Assembly (NCBI GenBank): GCA_010015675.1
Contig: ML977028.1
Span: 86,304 to 150,303, forward strand
DNA: 64,000 bases
Reading direction: 5' to 3'
Origin: Byssothecium circinans
Taxonomy: Eukaryota > Ascomycota > Dothideomycetes > Pleosporales > Massarinaceae
Each line of letters begins with the position of its first letter. Position 1 is the first letter of the stretch. Below, one piece after another: positions 47,694 through 58,837 of this stretch. Under the pieces are notes generated by a model. The model saw only the letters and a list, made by a program, of their open reading frames with translations, did no database searches and was not told where the DNA came from. A program made the translations under genes and the position numbers.

Positions 47694-50495
47694 TCAGGCA
47701 TTCTCGAAGTAGAACGCCGGATTACCTGGTTCCGCGGTCTCAGCAACCGACGGCAAACCCTGTGTCTGGACATGGACCTGGACCGCCATGACGACAACCT
47801 CGTCGCATCCCCTGATCACCTGCTTCAACGCAGGCGCCATTTCCTCTAGCACTTCCACCTCGTTGAATGGAAGCTTTCGGTCAAATACTTCTGATCGGTC
47901 TTCCCCGGAATCCAGGCGCTTCTTGATGGTCTGTATCAAAGGCATAGCCTTCTTCATGTCCTTCTTGTCGATTACTCGAAGTCAAGTTCCGAAACATCTA
48001 TAACCCAAGTTTGTCCAAAGCCTCCTGGAGAAGAGTCATGTATCGGTCCTGCCACGGCGGAAAATCTTTGGCGAAAAACACGGCGAGCTTTTTGGGTGCC
48101 TTGGGGGCGTACTTGACGGCCTGGCCTGGCCTTTGGCGAGTCTTCGCTGCTGTGCGCTTTCTGCTGACGTGATGCTGGACTTGGTGGAGCGAATGTATGC
48201 TTGAGTGGCCGTGAATCGTGGATTTACTGATCCGAGGTCGGGGCATCGCGCGTTCTGGATAGTCGTGGGCTTTTGAAGCACTTCGAGCCAGATGGATTCG
48301 GTCCAGTGAGGTGCTATAGGCGTAATGAGCAACGCCTGCACTTCGATGTACTGGCGTGCAAGCGAGTGGTTTAGACCGAGTCCTGCCAACTTGGTGGCTT
48401 CACGATAGAAGGAAGTCTCGAGCTGAAGTGAAGTCGTAGGAACCTGACTTGATCGCATTCTTGACGAGCTGCTTTGCCAAAGAGGTCTTTGTGTAGATAA
48501 TGTGCCACGGTGTAGTACGACGGGTAGATGGTGCTGTCGCTAAGTGACTCGACCAAGAACTGTGAATCCCAGGGCAATTTCGACCCGAGCCCGTAAGACC
48601 GAGCTCGCAAGCCCACTGGCTAAGCCAGCCTAATGTCTGCTCGAATTGATTCTTGGCCTCTGCAGAGAAGGTATTCAACCCATTTTTGACATGGCGCAGG
48701 ACTTGATCGCACCACTCCCCATCGCCGCCCTTCTCCGTTGTACCGTAGTTTAGATACCACTGTTCTAAATGGGCGGCTACGCACTCGTCCCCTGACCGGC
48801 TTATCACGACGCCCTCTGGTTCAGCGTAATTGAAGTTATCAGACCCTGCTTGACTAGCTCTTTGGCTTCAGACACAAGACGACCTTTGAACTCTCCGTAG
48901 ACCATGGTTCTGTGGTAGAATCCTTCTTTGTACGCTTCTTCCTTGGCTTCTGGCAGCTTGGTGTCCTTGGGAGAGTTGATCTTCATGCTTTGGACGGGCG
49001 ATGGGGCGATGAGGGAGCCATATCTGGGCGTCTTGATGATTGGAATAATATCTCGCGCTGCCCACTCCTTCTTGATTGGGTAGTAGTCTGCTTTCTTGGC
49101 GAGGTCAACCACGGTGGCATAATCGTCGGGGCTGTCAGAGGGAACTGATGTCACGACGCCGGTCCCATTAGATGCCTCGACAGTCTCCATGGGCAGGATC
49201 CGGATGCGCTCGTGGACTGAGAGAGGTGCGTTGACCACGGTCCCAACTACATCTGCACCTAATATATCCGCATTCTTCTCGACAACTCCCCACTCAGCAA
49301 ATATACCCTGAAATGCCATGTTACGAGCCCCTTGTTCCGTGATAAGGCCGTATTCACTATCAGATAACTGAAAGATTCTATAGACGATTCCTGGACCAAT
49401 AAAGCAGAAGGTCTGCCCGTATATAGTCTTAGGGCGCAGAGTAGCAGCCATGAAGTATACCTTGGATCCGTCTAGGATTTATAAGGTTGCCTTTACGGCA
49501 GCCTCTGAACACTCCAAGACCTTGAGCTTTATAGCTGTGTACTCTTGATGATTGATACCTTCTCCTAAACTGCGATCATAATCTAGGTAAGGTTGTCCGT
49601 CTTTAGGTGAATACATGGTGTACCTCTTTCCAAATTTAACTTTTCCAAGTTCCTTAAGCTTGTTCATCTGCCAGCGTACGAAGGAGTTATAGTATGGGTT
49701 GGCGTCAGTTGTAACAAAAGACCTCCACCAGTCAATACGCAGACCAAATTTCGAAAGATGCTGTTTACCTAGGGCGGGGAAGGTCCTAACCCAGTGGTAT
49801 GGGTCTGCGAAGAGATGGATTTGGTCGGTTGGAATGCCAATGGAGAGCATGATTTGGGACTGATATTTGGCCTTGACTAACCTCGCCATTTTGCCCTTTT
49901 TCGACCGGAATCTGGTGACGTCTATCTTTGGTGTCTGATTGTGTGGGCGCTGGCAGGTCGTCCGCTTCCGTCTCGTTATTGTATCCCTCAAAGTTCTTGC
50001 CAAACATTTCGACCTCGCGCACGAGCCTGTCGGCACACGCTTGTCGGCACACGCTTTGATCGCCATGCCCGTGCAATGGAAACCCATCGGGAAGAGGGCC
50101 TGCCTACTTTGCATCCTCGCATAGCCCGTGGCAAACTCGACTTTGGATAGCGTAAAGGAATGCTCAGCATGCAAGACGCCATTCATGTATGGATATGCCA
50201 TGGTCCCCATGAACTTGGGCTCTTGCTTTCGGAGGGAGGCGGGCGCAATCGAGCCAAATGGAATGTCAGCCGTGATCCGAGCATCGCTTTCGAACAAATG
50301 GGCTTCGGCCCATGCTCGTTGGTAAATCTTTTCAGTAGCGACGAGCGTGTCACGTTTCTCAGTCTAGATTGAGATCAGATTAGCTTCGAATTAAAGAAGT
50401 GAGAGACATGCGTACATTTCGATTTTGAGCGCGTTCTTGGAAACTTTGTTTGCGTATGGGGCCGACAGCGTGGCATTTGCGCCCTCAACCGCCAT
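47694..50495 (-). pseudogene. degraded copy of cytosolic leucyl-tRNA synthetase
   Basis: Similarity runs collinearly from an intact-looking N-terminus (ATG at 50495, MAVEGANATLSAPYANKVSK) to the LeuRS C-terminus (MKKAMPLIQTIKKRL) near 47957-47700. LeuRS pieces lie in all three frames: about 50363-49480, 49478-48850, 48845-48620, 48610-48470, 48465-48425, 48420-48130 and 48130-48000. Damage seen: a 14-bp tandem duplication at 50028-50055 causing a frameshift, an in-frame TAA at 49481-49479, further frameshifts near 48845, 48615 and 48430, and a deletion near 48465 that removes the KMSKS-bearing catalytic part (a few hundred residues). The class I HIGH site reads HAEH, a Gly-to-Glu change. The editing-domain motif GTGVVTSVPSDSPDDYATVV is intact. 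A functional gene must exist elsewhere because the enzyme is essential. Confidence 0.9.
50028..50055. repeat. 14-bp perfect tandem duplication within the synthetase pseudogene
   Basis: TGTCGGCACACGCT occurs twice in a row (50028-50041 and 50042-50055). One copy fits the LeuRS reading frame; the second adds 14 bp and shifts it. Confidence 0.95.
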
Positions 50496-50811
50496 GCTGG
50501 GCTGGGTCGAACTGTAGGCCGGGGATTGACAGCTGGGACTCGTCTACAACGATCGCGCGTGTGTAAGAAAAGGTGCAAATGGGTAGAGTGTTCCCAGTCA
50601 AAAGGGAGGGCTGCGTGGGTGGAATCTAGGGCCGCCCCGGGGGGGAGAAGGCTTGGCAGTGAGTCACGCTTGGTATATTGGTTAATCTGAAGTGGTACGT
50701 TTCACTTAGGCTAGCTGTCTACATAAGTGCTGAGATGATAACAATTCCAACACGTAGGATGAGTAGGCAGGTTTAAACCTGTCAGATAGGCGGATAATAT
50801 AGTATCTGCGC
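50496..50811. other. spacer between permease 3' end and synthetase pseudogene 5' end
   Basis: Presumed former promoter of the synthetase copy, about 316 bp. No separate gene seen. Confidence 0.5.
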
Positions 50812-52770
50812 TTATACACCTTCTCCCTCCTCAGGAGCTTGAATATTGATATGCCACTCATGGGTCACGACCTCTCCTTTCTGTATCCACTGTTCTGGAT
50901 CATCGGGATCCCTGACGGCCAAAACACGACGCGTCACTATCAATTTCTTCGCCTTCTTCAGCATTACCCCATGAAGACCCCAATACCAGATGACTCCCCA
51001 AGTCAGAGTCGAGAGACCGATTGTGGGTACAATGAACCATTGTACGTGCGCGTTTTTGTACGACCAAGGCGATGCATCGCCGGGCTTGACGAACGCTGCA
51101 ATCAAGAGAAATAAGTCTGTGACGAAGAAGAGGACAATATGCCATGGATCAGACCAGAGTCTGATATTCGCCTCGTTGTTCCAATTCCTTCTGGGAGTCA
51201 GCTTCAGAATGAGGAGCCCGCTCGAGACGAAGACACCGACGAGGAGTCTGACGGCATAGATGTAGATTCCCACGATCACGAAGTAAGCCCGAGTGGGATC
51301 CAATCTGGCTGTGAAGGCTATCAGCGCAATGGAAGTGGCCCAATGAAGCGCGAGTGCAGCCATTGGAGTCTGCTCCAACCTTCGAATCTCTTCCGTTTCC
51401 GCCACATCTCCTGGGAGGCTCTTATTGCTGGAATTCGGTATTGCCTGCTTCGTCCTTCGAGCAGGGAAGAATGTCTCTCTGATCCTAGCCCATGGTGTTG
51501 TACTTCCCTTTGCGAAGAACGACGACCATGGAAGGATTCCTTCTTTCGCAATCTCTTGTTTGACGCGAGCAGCCGTGAAGGTCATGACGATAATGTTTCC
51601 CAGGATCGAGAAAGCAATGAATCCATTCATCGCTCTTTTGGCGACTTCGTTTCCGAAAATTTGGGCGAAGAACACGGATGCCATGTCTTGTGCGATTGCG
51701 ATACCATCCATATCTCGTGGCACGGCGCAGAAGTACGAAATGTTGACCAAGACGAACAAGATGGCGGTAATGAGCATTGCGAGCAAGGTGTATTTTGGAA
51801 ACACCTTTCGGGGTCTGGCTACTTCCGCGAGAACATAGAACGGCTGCAGATATCCCGAGTACGAGTACAAAATGTACTGCAGGGAAGTCGTGTAGCTGGC
51901 AAAGTCACTGCCCGCACCGTCGAAGGACTCTGGAATGTGGAAGTTGTCGGTTGATTTTGGTAAGCCTCCCAGATGGACTCCACCGGCTTTCAGGAAGCCG
52001 AGTACGATGATGACCACTAACAAGACGACCTTGATAACGGCAAAGATGTTGTTCATGATGATTCCACCCCTTCGAGAGAACATGTGGAGTAGGCATGCTG
52101 CAGACAAAGCTCCGATCGCAATACCGATGACCTCACCTTTGGCTCCATCCGGCTTTCTTCCTGCGGCATGCATCGCGAAGGAGCCAAGCGCGAGTGCGTT
52201 GCCAGCAAGGTTCCCCAGCAGGATAAAGGGGATTCCGTACATGCAAGTCACCAGAAATCCTGACTTTTCCTTGTTCGGATTGGTGTACAGGAATTCGAGC
52301 TGGCATTCTCGTTAGTACTACTTCTAACAATTGGGTGGTTTTGACTTGCATAGTTCTTCTCGCCTCCGTTTCGAGGTACACTCTTCTTCTTGAATTCACC
52401 ATGAGGTCCTGGTGAGACTTTTACTTGCCGAAACGGTACAGAGAGTCCAAGTTCGAGCCAGACGAGCAAGCCGCAGGTACTCACGACTGCACCGAAAGAC
52501 CAGAAGATCAGTGAGGTGCCAACACTCCCCGTTCCGACCAAGACCTTCACCGGTGACACGAATATCCCGGATCCTACTTTGAGGTTAGAAACTCTCATTT
52601 AAAATCAATATACTCAGCAACTTACCTATCGTTCTATTTAACACCAATGCAACGATCGTCCATGGTTCGAGCAGTTGCTCAGGATCAGGTGCCCGCTCAA
52701 CAATCTGGTGAGGGGTGTCGCTGTTCTCTATTTCATTCTCCCAGTCTTCAGGATCGAAGTCGGCGGCCAT
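50812..52770 (-). CDS. amino-acid permease of the LAT/Mup1 type
   Basis: Three exons (52770-52626, 52573-52350, 52299-50812) encode about 618 residues. About twelve hydrophobic segments are visible, for example SLIFWSFGAVVSTCGLLVWLELG, ACLLHMFSRRGGIIMNNIFAVIKVVLLVVIIVLGFL, YTLLAMLITAILFVLVNISYF and FIVPTIGLSTLTWGVIWYW. The first helix has the APC-superfamily motif NRTIGSGIFVSP, whose unwound Gly-Ser-Gly binds the amino-acid backbone, and SYSGYLQPFYVLAEVARPRK matches the L-type transporter/methionine permease branch. It should act in the plasma membrane as an amino-acid importer; specificity is unknown. Intron 1 (52574-52625) is GT-AG; intron 2 (52300-52349) has a GC donor (GCAAGT) and an AG acceptor. 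A RIP-damaged hAT transposon begins 147 bp upstream of the start. Confidence 0.9.
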
Positions 52771-52917
52771 GACTGACGATAAGTTCTGGTGTCAGATATT
52801 TGATCGAACAACCAGGCTGCTCGTTCATGGAAAGATGGATTGTCCCGAGTTTTGGCGGGTTGACTCACACTTCATATGAGCCACAAGAGCAAGTCCGCGA
52901 TCTGCCTCGCGCAGAGA

Positions 52918-55850
52918 TGTCAACAGTCAGTCCGAGGCCATGATTTATAGCAGTCAGTTAGTCTGAAGGCCTTAGACTGACTAGGACTGACTACTATCAG
53001 ACTAGTATATGCCGTATATTTAATGGAGAGAATCTCATGATAGTTTTATAGTGTTAAGGTCTCTAAGCCTTAGGCTAATTTACCTAATTAGGTAATATAA
53101 GTGAGATTAAGCTAATAGTAAACATCATGACGCGTATTAATAGGCTACTATTACCTACCTTTACCTATCTACTAACGCCTATCCTATACTATTTTAAAGC
53201 CCTAGATAAATAGTAACCTTAAGAAGGTCTCTAGGGAGACCATTACGCGCGAATACTGTAGAAATCTACCCTAAAAAGCGCCCTCTATTACGCCTGCCAT
53301 TGAGACGCTTGTTAACCCTCTAGATAACGCGATTTAAGCTACTTAAGCCCTCGCACCCCTTAATAATAATAGCAACGACTATCTATTTAAAGGCCTTAAC
53401 TAGGCGTGTGTCCCTTACCTATAGAAGCGTTTTACGCAGTATCTAAAGGGTAAACCAAGCTAGATATATAAGTACGGCTAGCCTATTTAGCACCGCAAGA
53501 AGTAATAGAACTACTAGCTCTATCACTATTACTACACGCATAAAATTAGTAGTAGTAAGTACTGCGTCATGAGCTCTACGTCCTTAGCTGCTTCTTATCT
53601 TAACTAGAAGACGCGTGGTTATAGGATTAATCATGATAGCAAGATTAACTTTTAGCTTCCTATAGTAACTAGCTCTATTATTAACTAGCTCTAGTTTAAA
53701 GGCGTTAAGATCTTATAAGAGGTAGCTAACTAGATNNNNNNNNNNNNNNNNNNNNNNNNNNNNNNNNNNNNNNNNNNNNNNNNNNNNNNNNNNNNNNNNN
53801 NNNNNNNNNNNNNNNNNNNNNNNNNNNNNNNNNNNNNNNNNNNNNNNNNNNNNNNNNNNNNNNNNNNNNNNNNNNNNNNNNNNNNNNNNNNNNNNNNNNN
53901 NNNNNNNNNNNNNNNNNNNNNNNNNNNNNNNNNNNNNNNNNNNNNNNNNNNNNNNNNNNNNNNNNNNNNNNNNNNNNNNNNNNNNNNNNNNNNNNNNNNN
54001 NNNNNNNNNNNNNNNNNNNNNNNNNNNNNNNNNNNNNNNNNNNNNNNNNNNNNNNNNNNNNNNNNNNNNNNNNNNNNNNNNNNNNNNNNNNNNNNNNNNN
54101 NNNNNNNNNNNNNNNNNNNNNNNNNNNNNNNNNNNNNNNNNNNNNNNNNNNNNNNNNNNNNNNNNNNNNNNNNNNNNNNNNNNNNNNNNNNNNNNNNNNN
54201 NNNNNNNNNNNNNNNNNNNNNNNNNNNNNNNNNNNNNNNNNNNNNNNNNNNNNNNGCGCCTAAATAATTATTTAGGGTAAGGATAGAGAGTCCTTTAAGA
54301 ATAAGGATAAGAATCTACTAGTAAAATAGCCCTCTACGTTTCTTACTTTTCATAAAGCTTACTAACCCGTCTGCTAGGTAGAGGAGAAGTTCCTTAAGGA
54401 GTAGTGTAAATACGGCCTAATTAGAGTTCTATTTAATGTAATTATATTAGTTTACTTACCTTAAGCTTGCAAGCTATTAAAGAAGCTTTAAGAAGAGGAG
54501 GCTAGTCACCTACGCGAAGAGTTTAAGATAAGAGAGCTAGTTAAGCTAGTTAAGACGTAGTGGAACTTATACTTTATAGCCTTAAAGAGGGCTATAGAGC
54601 TTTATAGCCTACTTAATAATTATATACATATTAAAATTAATAAGAGTTGCGTTAAATAAGCTTCTTAGCGTCGTGATCCCTAGAGGCCTCGCTTAGAGCC
54701 TAGGGTCTTTATCTATAAGGGTAGCTTATTAGGCAATAACTAGGTGATGATTACTAAGTACGTTAACCTCCTCCGCCTATTTTAAGAGGCTACAAAGCTA
54801 CTTAAAGGTAGAGGTAAACATAGTAACTACAGTGCGATTTAGGAGGTTCTTATCACTTTTAAATAGCTACTTAATTAATTAGAGGAGTAGAAAGATTATC
54901 TTACTACTATTAACTATAAGGACCTAGATGCCCTAGAGGATTACCTAGTAATAAACGTTAACTTAGCCTATGCAAAGCTCTTAGCGTACTACGTGAAGCT
55001 TAATAACTTACCTATCTACTACACAGCTATAGTCCTCTACCTATACTATAAGCACTATCTTAAGGCTCTATAGAAGGTCCTAGATAATTACTATGAGAGC
55101 GTTAATGGCCCTCACTATAAGAAGGACTAGCTCCCTAGAAATAATAAGGCCTTCTAGGCCTTATAGTAATTATATAAAAAGAAGGCTACTTATAAAGCTA
55201 GTAAAGAGTCTCCGCTAGGATAGCGTCCCTTAAAGTAGCAGCGGCTTAGCCCACCGTTATCATGATTAACCTTTCTTACAAACTCTATAAAAGTAGCCAT
55301 GAAGTTAATAGAGGAGACGCTTAATAATAAATATAAGGTCTAGAAGAGGTAGCCTATCCTTATAGAGGATAATGACCTATTACTTAACCTAATTAAATAT
55401 TAGTAGGTCTACTAGAAGTAGTTCCCCATCCTATCACGGCTCGCGCTTGACATCTATGTAATACTAGCCTCTGCCGCTGACTGTGAGAGGACGTTCAGCG
55501 AGCTTAGCGATCTCCTTAGGATGAGGAGGCTCCGTATGAAGCCTGAGTTACTTGCTGCCCTCCAAAGCTTGAAGTCCTAGAAGCGTATAGGTATTAGACG
55601 CCCGACGAATAGCCCTCAGCCTCCCTATGAGCATACGGTCAACGAGTTATCAATAATCTAGCAACACCTATACCAGTTTGACTGTAGTTAAGGCAGTTAG
55701 TTAGTCTAGAGCCCTTCAAAATAGCAGTCCAGTCAGTCTAGTTTAGACCTCCTCTGCTTACGTTAGCAGTCAGTCCAGTCAGTCCGGCGCCTCTAAAAAT
55801 ACCAGTCAGTCAGTCTCGAGCCCTCCAGACTGACTGATTGACTGTTGACA
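52918..55850 (+). mobile_element. RIP-inactivated hAT-family DNA transposon with assembly gap
   Basis: AT-rich DNA with stop triplets throughout all frames and few CpA/TpG steps, as RIP leaves. Near the right end (about 55465-55580, +) the hAT dimerisation domain can still be read: SAADCERTFSELSDLLRMRR, then LRMKPELLAALQSLKS, ending at TAG. Candidate 12-bp inverted ends TGTCAACAGTCA lie at 52918-52929 and, inverted, at 55839-55850. Many AGTCAGTC-type subterminal repeats occur inside both ends. No matching 8-bp target duplication could be seen, so the exact borders are uncertain. The first part of the element may include a BED-type zinc finger region, too eroded to confirm. A run of 520 N interrupts it. 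Confidence 0.8.
53736..54255. other. assembly gap (520 N)
   Basis: An unresolved run of N inside the hAT relic. Confidence 1.
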
Positions 55851-56196
55851 AGTCTGGCCTCGCGTGAGTGCCTTACGAACCTCCACGCCATGGCGTTCCA
55901 CATTTGGAAGAAGGCTAGGTTTTTCACTTCGTGGATTGGCTGTCTGTGCAGGCAATGGGGCTGAAAATATGCAAACCAATATACCTGTGGTAGCCAAGAA
56001 TCGCCAAGCACTGCTGCAGTGATAGCCTTGCTGCAGACTGTCAGCTTTCAATACACCAAGGACTGGCTGTGCCTTGCACAGCCTGTGACCAGAAAGCCCG
56101 CATAACTCGTCCGCGATCCCTTGTCCAAATCCCCGCCCATGATCAAAGGAAAGTGGGTCTCCTTGCAGACAGCTTCCCAAGTGCTACGACAGCGAA
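55851..56196. other. spacer between hAT relic and fungal hypothetical gene
   Basis: About 350 bp with no recognisable gene; presumably the promoter of the following plus-strand gene. Confidence 0.45.
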
Positions 56197-58506
56197 ATGT
56201 CATTCGGAATATCGGTGACGGATATCTTGAAGCTATTCGAAGGTTGTGTATGGTTGCTAGCCCGGTTCGACAAGAACAACTCTGCCGGTGAGTACAACCG
56301 CTCCGTGTCTAGAGGCTGCGGCGTTATCGCCACAATTATCATTAAGCAGTACTGACTTACGACAGATGAGCAATTGAAGTATTTCATCAGCGACGTTCAG
56401 CTTTTAGAGAAACGTCTGTGGCGGCTCGCACAAGCGTTGGAAGATGCCCTGGAGCGATGTTTGCATCCGGAAATCGATGCCCGGGAACTCAAGTGTGACC
56501 TACAAGATCTGGTCGGCGACGCTGGACATACAATCGACGAGGCGAAAGACTTAGCCAGGAATCACATCAGAATCCAGAGAAATGCAGCGGGTTTCATCCA
56601 CAATGTCGTCTGGGCAGCTCACGCCGAGCCCAAGGCTGAGAATCTTCGCAAGGCAATGCAGTTCCATGCTCAGAAGATCTTTCTCGTGATAGAACCTGTC
56701 AACCTAAAGCTCCTGACAACAATCGATGGCAAGGTGGATGAGATGCTAGCGAAGCTGGACCAACTGTTAGAAAGGTCGGGCGTTATTCCATACACTCTTC
56801 CAGCCCTCCCTGGCTGGCTCGACACCCGATTCAGAGAAGCCCTTTTCACGGACCAGCCTATACCGTTCGAGCAACCCTCTAACATACCACTCAGAGAGGG
56901 TTTTGATGCACTATACCTCCATTACAGAGAGAGTACATACGCCTTTCGTGACCAGGAGACGGCTGAGCAAACAGCAGAGCAGTATCTCAATCTGCTCAAG
57001 TGCCAATGGCTGGTGAACGTTCTTCGAAGCGGAGACCATTTTGTACGAGCTGGCCCGTTATATCCGCGTTTGCTCAAGCAGATCGAGCAGCGCATCATCA
57101 AAGAGCATCAGAGAACAGACATCATTCGTTTCCAAGACGACGAACTCATAAGGCTCAGCCCCACAGCCTTCATGATATGGCCTCCACAGCAGGTGGTGGA
57201 AGTCAGGAACGCCACGGACCCCAACCACGACGAACACATCCTACTCCGACTAACCCTGACAACCCCACTTGTTGGCGAGAAGGATAGCGTCGTGGTTTTC
57301 CGCACCGGACCGGCGACATTGAGAATTGCCAGGCGATCAAGTGACAGAGCTGGAACTCCGTATTACGAAAACGAGCACTACAATATCCATCAAGACGCGT
57401 TCGTGCCATACTATGCTATTGCAGAGCATCCTCCAGCTCCCCGCCGCCACTCAGCAGCGCCCCTTTCACAGCCATTACCATTCAACATTAGTATCTACCG
57501 AGGGAACGCAACCGGCGCAATTGACTACAGGCTTGGTAGTGATGCGGATGTGTACAATTTCCAACGAGCAGTCACAGGCTACCAAGTCGTTTTCGATAAG
57601 AGCGTGACATGGGGGATGAAGCAGTCCGGAATTCGGGGCCAGCTGTCCCGTGGGAAGGGAAGAATGCAAATCTGGCACTGGAAACCGTTGGAAGAATTGG
57701 CGACTGCGAGTGAGCAAGTTACCAGTCCAACCATGTCGACCCGCTCACCGAGATCACATGACTCTACGACGTCAGATGCGGTAGTGGAGAGACTCGTTCA
57801 GCGCAGAGACACATCGGTGTATACGGTCGATGCGCGCAATACTTCGGGTCCGGTTATTTCTGCGATTACACCGACTCATCCTGTGATTGTGATATATGGC
57901 AAGAGCAATGAGATGTACACATACTACCACATTGAACGTATGTATAATTCCCGTTCTCCTGAACCGATTTACCTACTAACGCAAAGAGTCGATTTCGACA
58001 TACAAATCAATCCGTCTGCCTGTCCCTGTGACTCCGAGTCCAAAAAAGCACCCCAAAACCGTCAATGTGCGCGCAGCGTAATCGAAAAACGAAACAGAAA
58101 AGACTCCCGACTACCTTTCAGGACGCGTACTCTAACCGCCACGAAGACCAACCTCAGTGCCTGGAACTTGGGTGTCTTTGCGCAGCCCCGACATCCCTTG
58201 TTTTACAGTAAGAAAACGGTTCAAAGTTTGAACACAGACTTCTTGAATGTCGACTTCACCTCTGTCCCAGATAGAATGGAGTTTGCTAAAAAGTTCGACA
58301 AGGCCCTCCAGCTGCGCAACAAGGCAGAAGCGGAGTATCGCCGAATCGTCGAAGCTACTAGGTTTCTTGGTGAGAGGAATGGACATGAACCACTGCCACC
58401 GCCACAGAGAGGACCTCCGAGGATACCGGACCGCCCGCCTGAAATACGACCTCTATCTCCAATCTCTGTGTTTGAGGTGGAGGACTCTGGGGCTCAGAGC
58501 TCTTAA
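56197..58506 (+). CDS. large fungal-specific protein, function unknown
   Basis: The first exon (56197-56287; MSFGISVTDILKLFEGCVWL) joins through a 78-bp intron (56288-56365) to a long exon, giving 743 residues if no other intron is removed. A likely second intron of 51 bp at 57938-57988 (GTATGT donor, perfect TACTAAC branch site, AG acceptor) keeps the frame and would remove 17 residues, giving 726. The N-terminal 60 residues (SFG-SV-D, then helices) loosely resemble the helical N-domains of fungal STAND/Helo-like proteins; this is inference. Residues 90-150 are helical. A middle beta-rich region (RLTLTTPLVGEKDSVVVFR, TWGMKQSGIRGQL) follows, then a Cys-containing segment (SACPCDSESKKAPQNRQCAR) and a Pro-rich tail. 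No P-loop, membrane helix or signal peptide. Confidence 0.75.
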
Positions 58507-58837
58507 CGATAAGCGATACGTCCGTAGGCCATCCTTCTCATGTCGCGCCGATGAGGCGCGAGCTAATTAGTCGCCTTTCGGATTAGTGCGGCAAGGCTTA
58601 GCGAAGTCGGGAGAAATTCATGCCGACTCGGACAGCCAGCTCTGCCTCCGTTTGCTCGCGCGGCCATTTTGATGTCCACGAGCGGATAGATTTGGTCGTT
58701 TGAGAAGCACAGCCATATTCTCGCTCACGTTGTATAAGTAAGGTAGGAAGTCGTCGCAATGAAGGAACTCATACACACCACCACCAACTTCATCATTTGA
58801 ACAACAGTCCGATTCATCTATTGAGGTACAACTCACC
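58507..58837. other. intergenic, promoter of MDR gene
   Basis: No gene seen; the last 120 bp carries CACCACCACCAACTT-type leader sequence before the ATG at 58838. Confidence 0.5.

Noticed and set aside
47694..50495. A functional multi-exon leucyl-tRNA synthetase
   Set aside because: The frame changes lack matching donor/acceptor pairs, there is an in-frame TAA, and the catalytic KMSKS region is absent, so introns cannot explain the breaks.
53000..55700. A functional protein gene in the AT-rich region
   Set aside because: Stops occur throughout every frame; only the transposase tail is recognisable.
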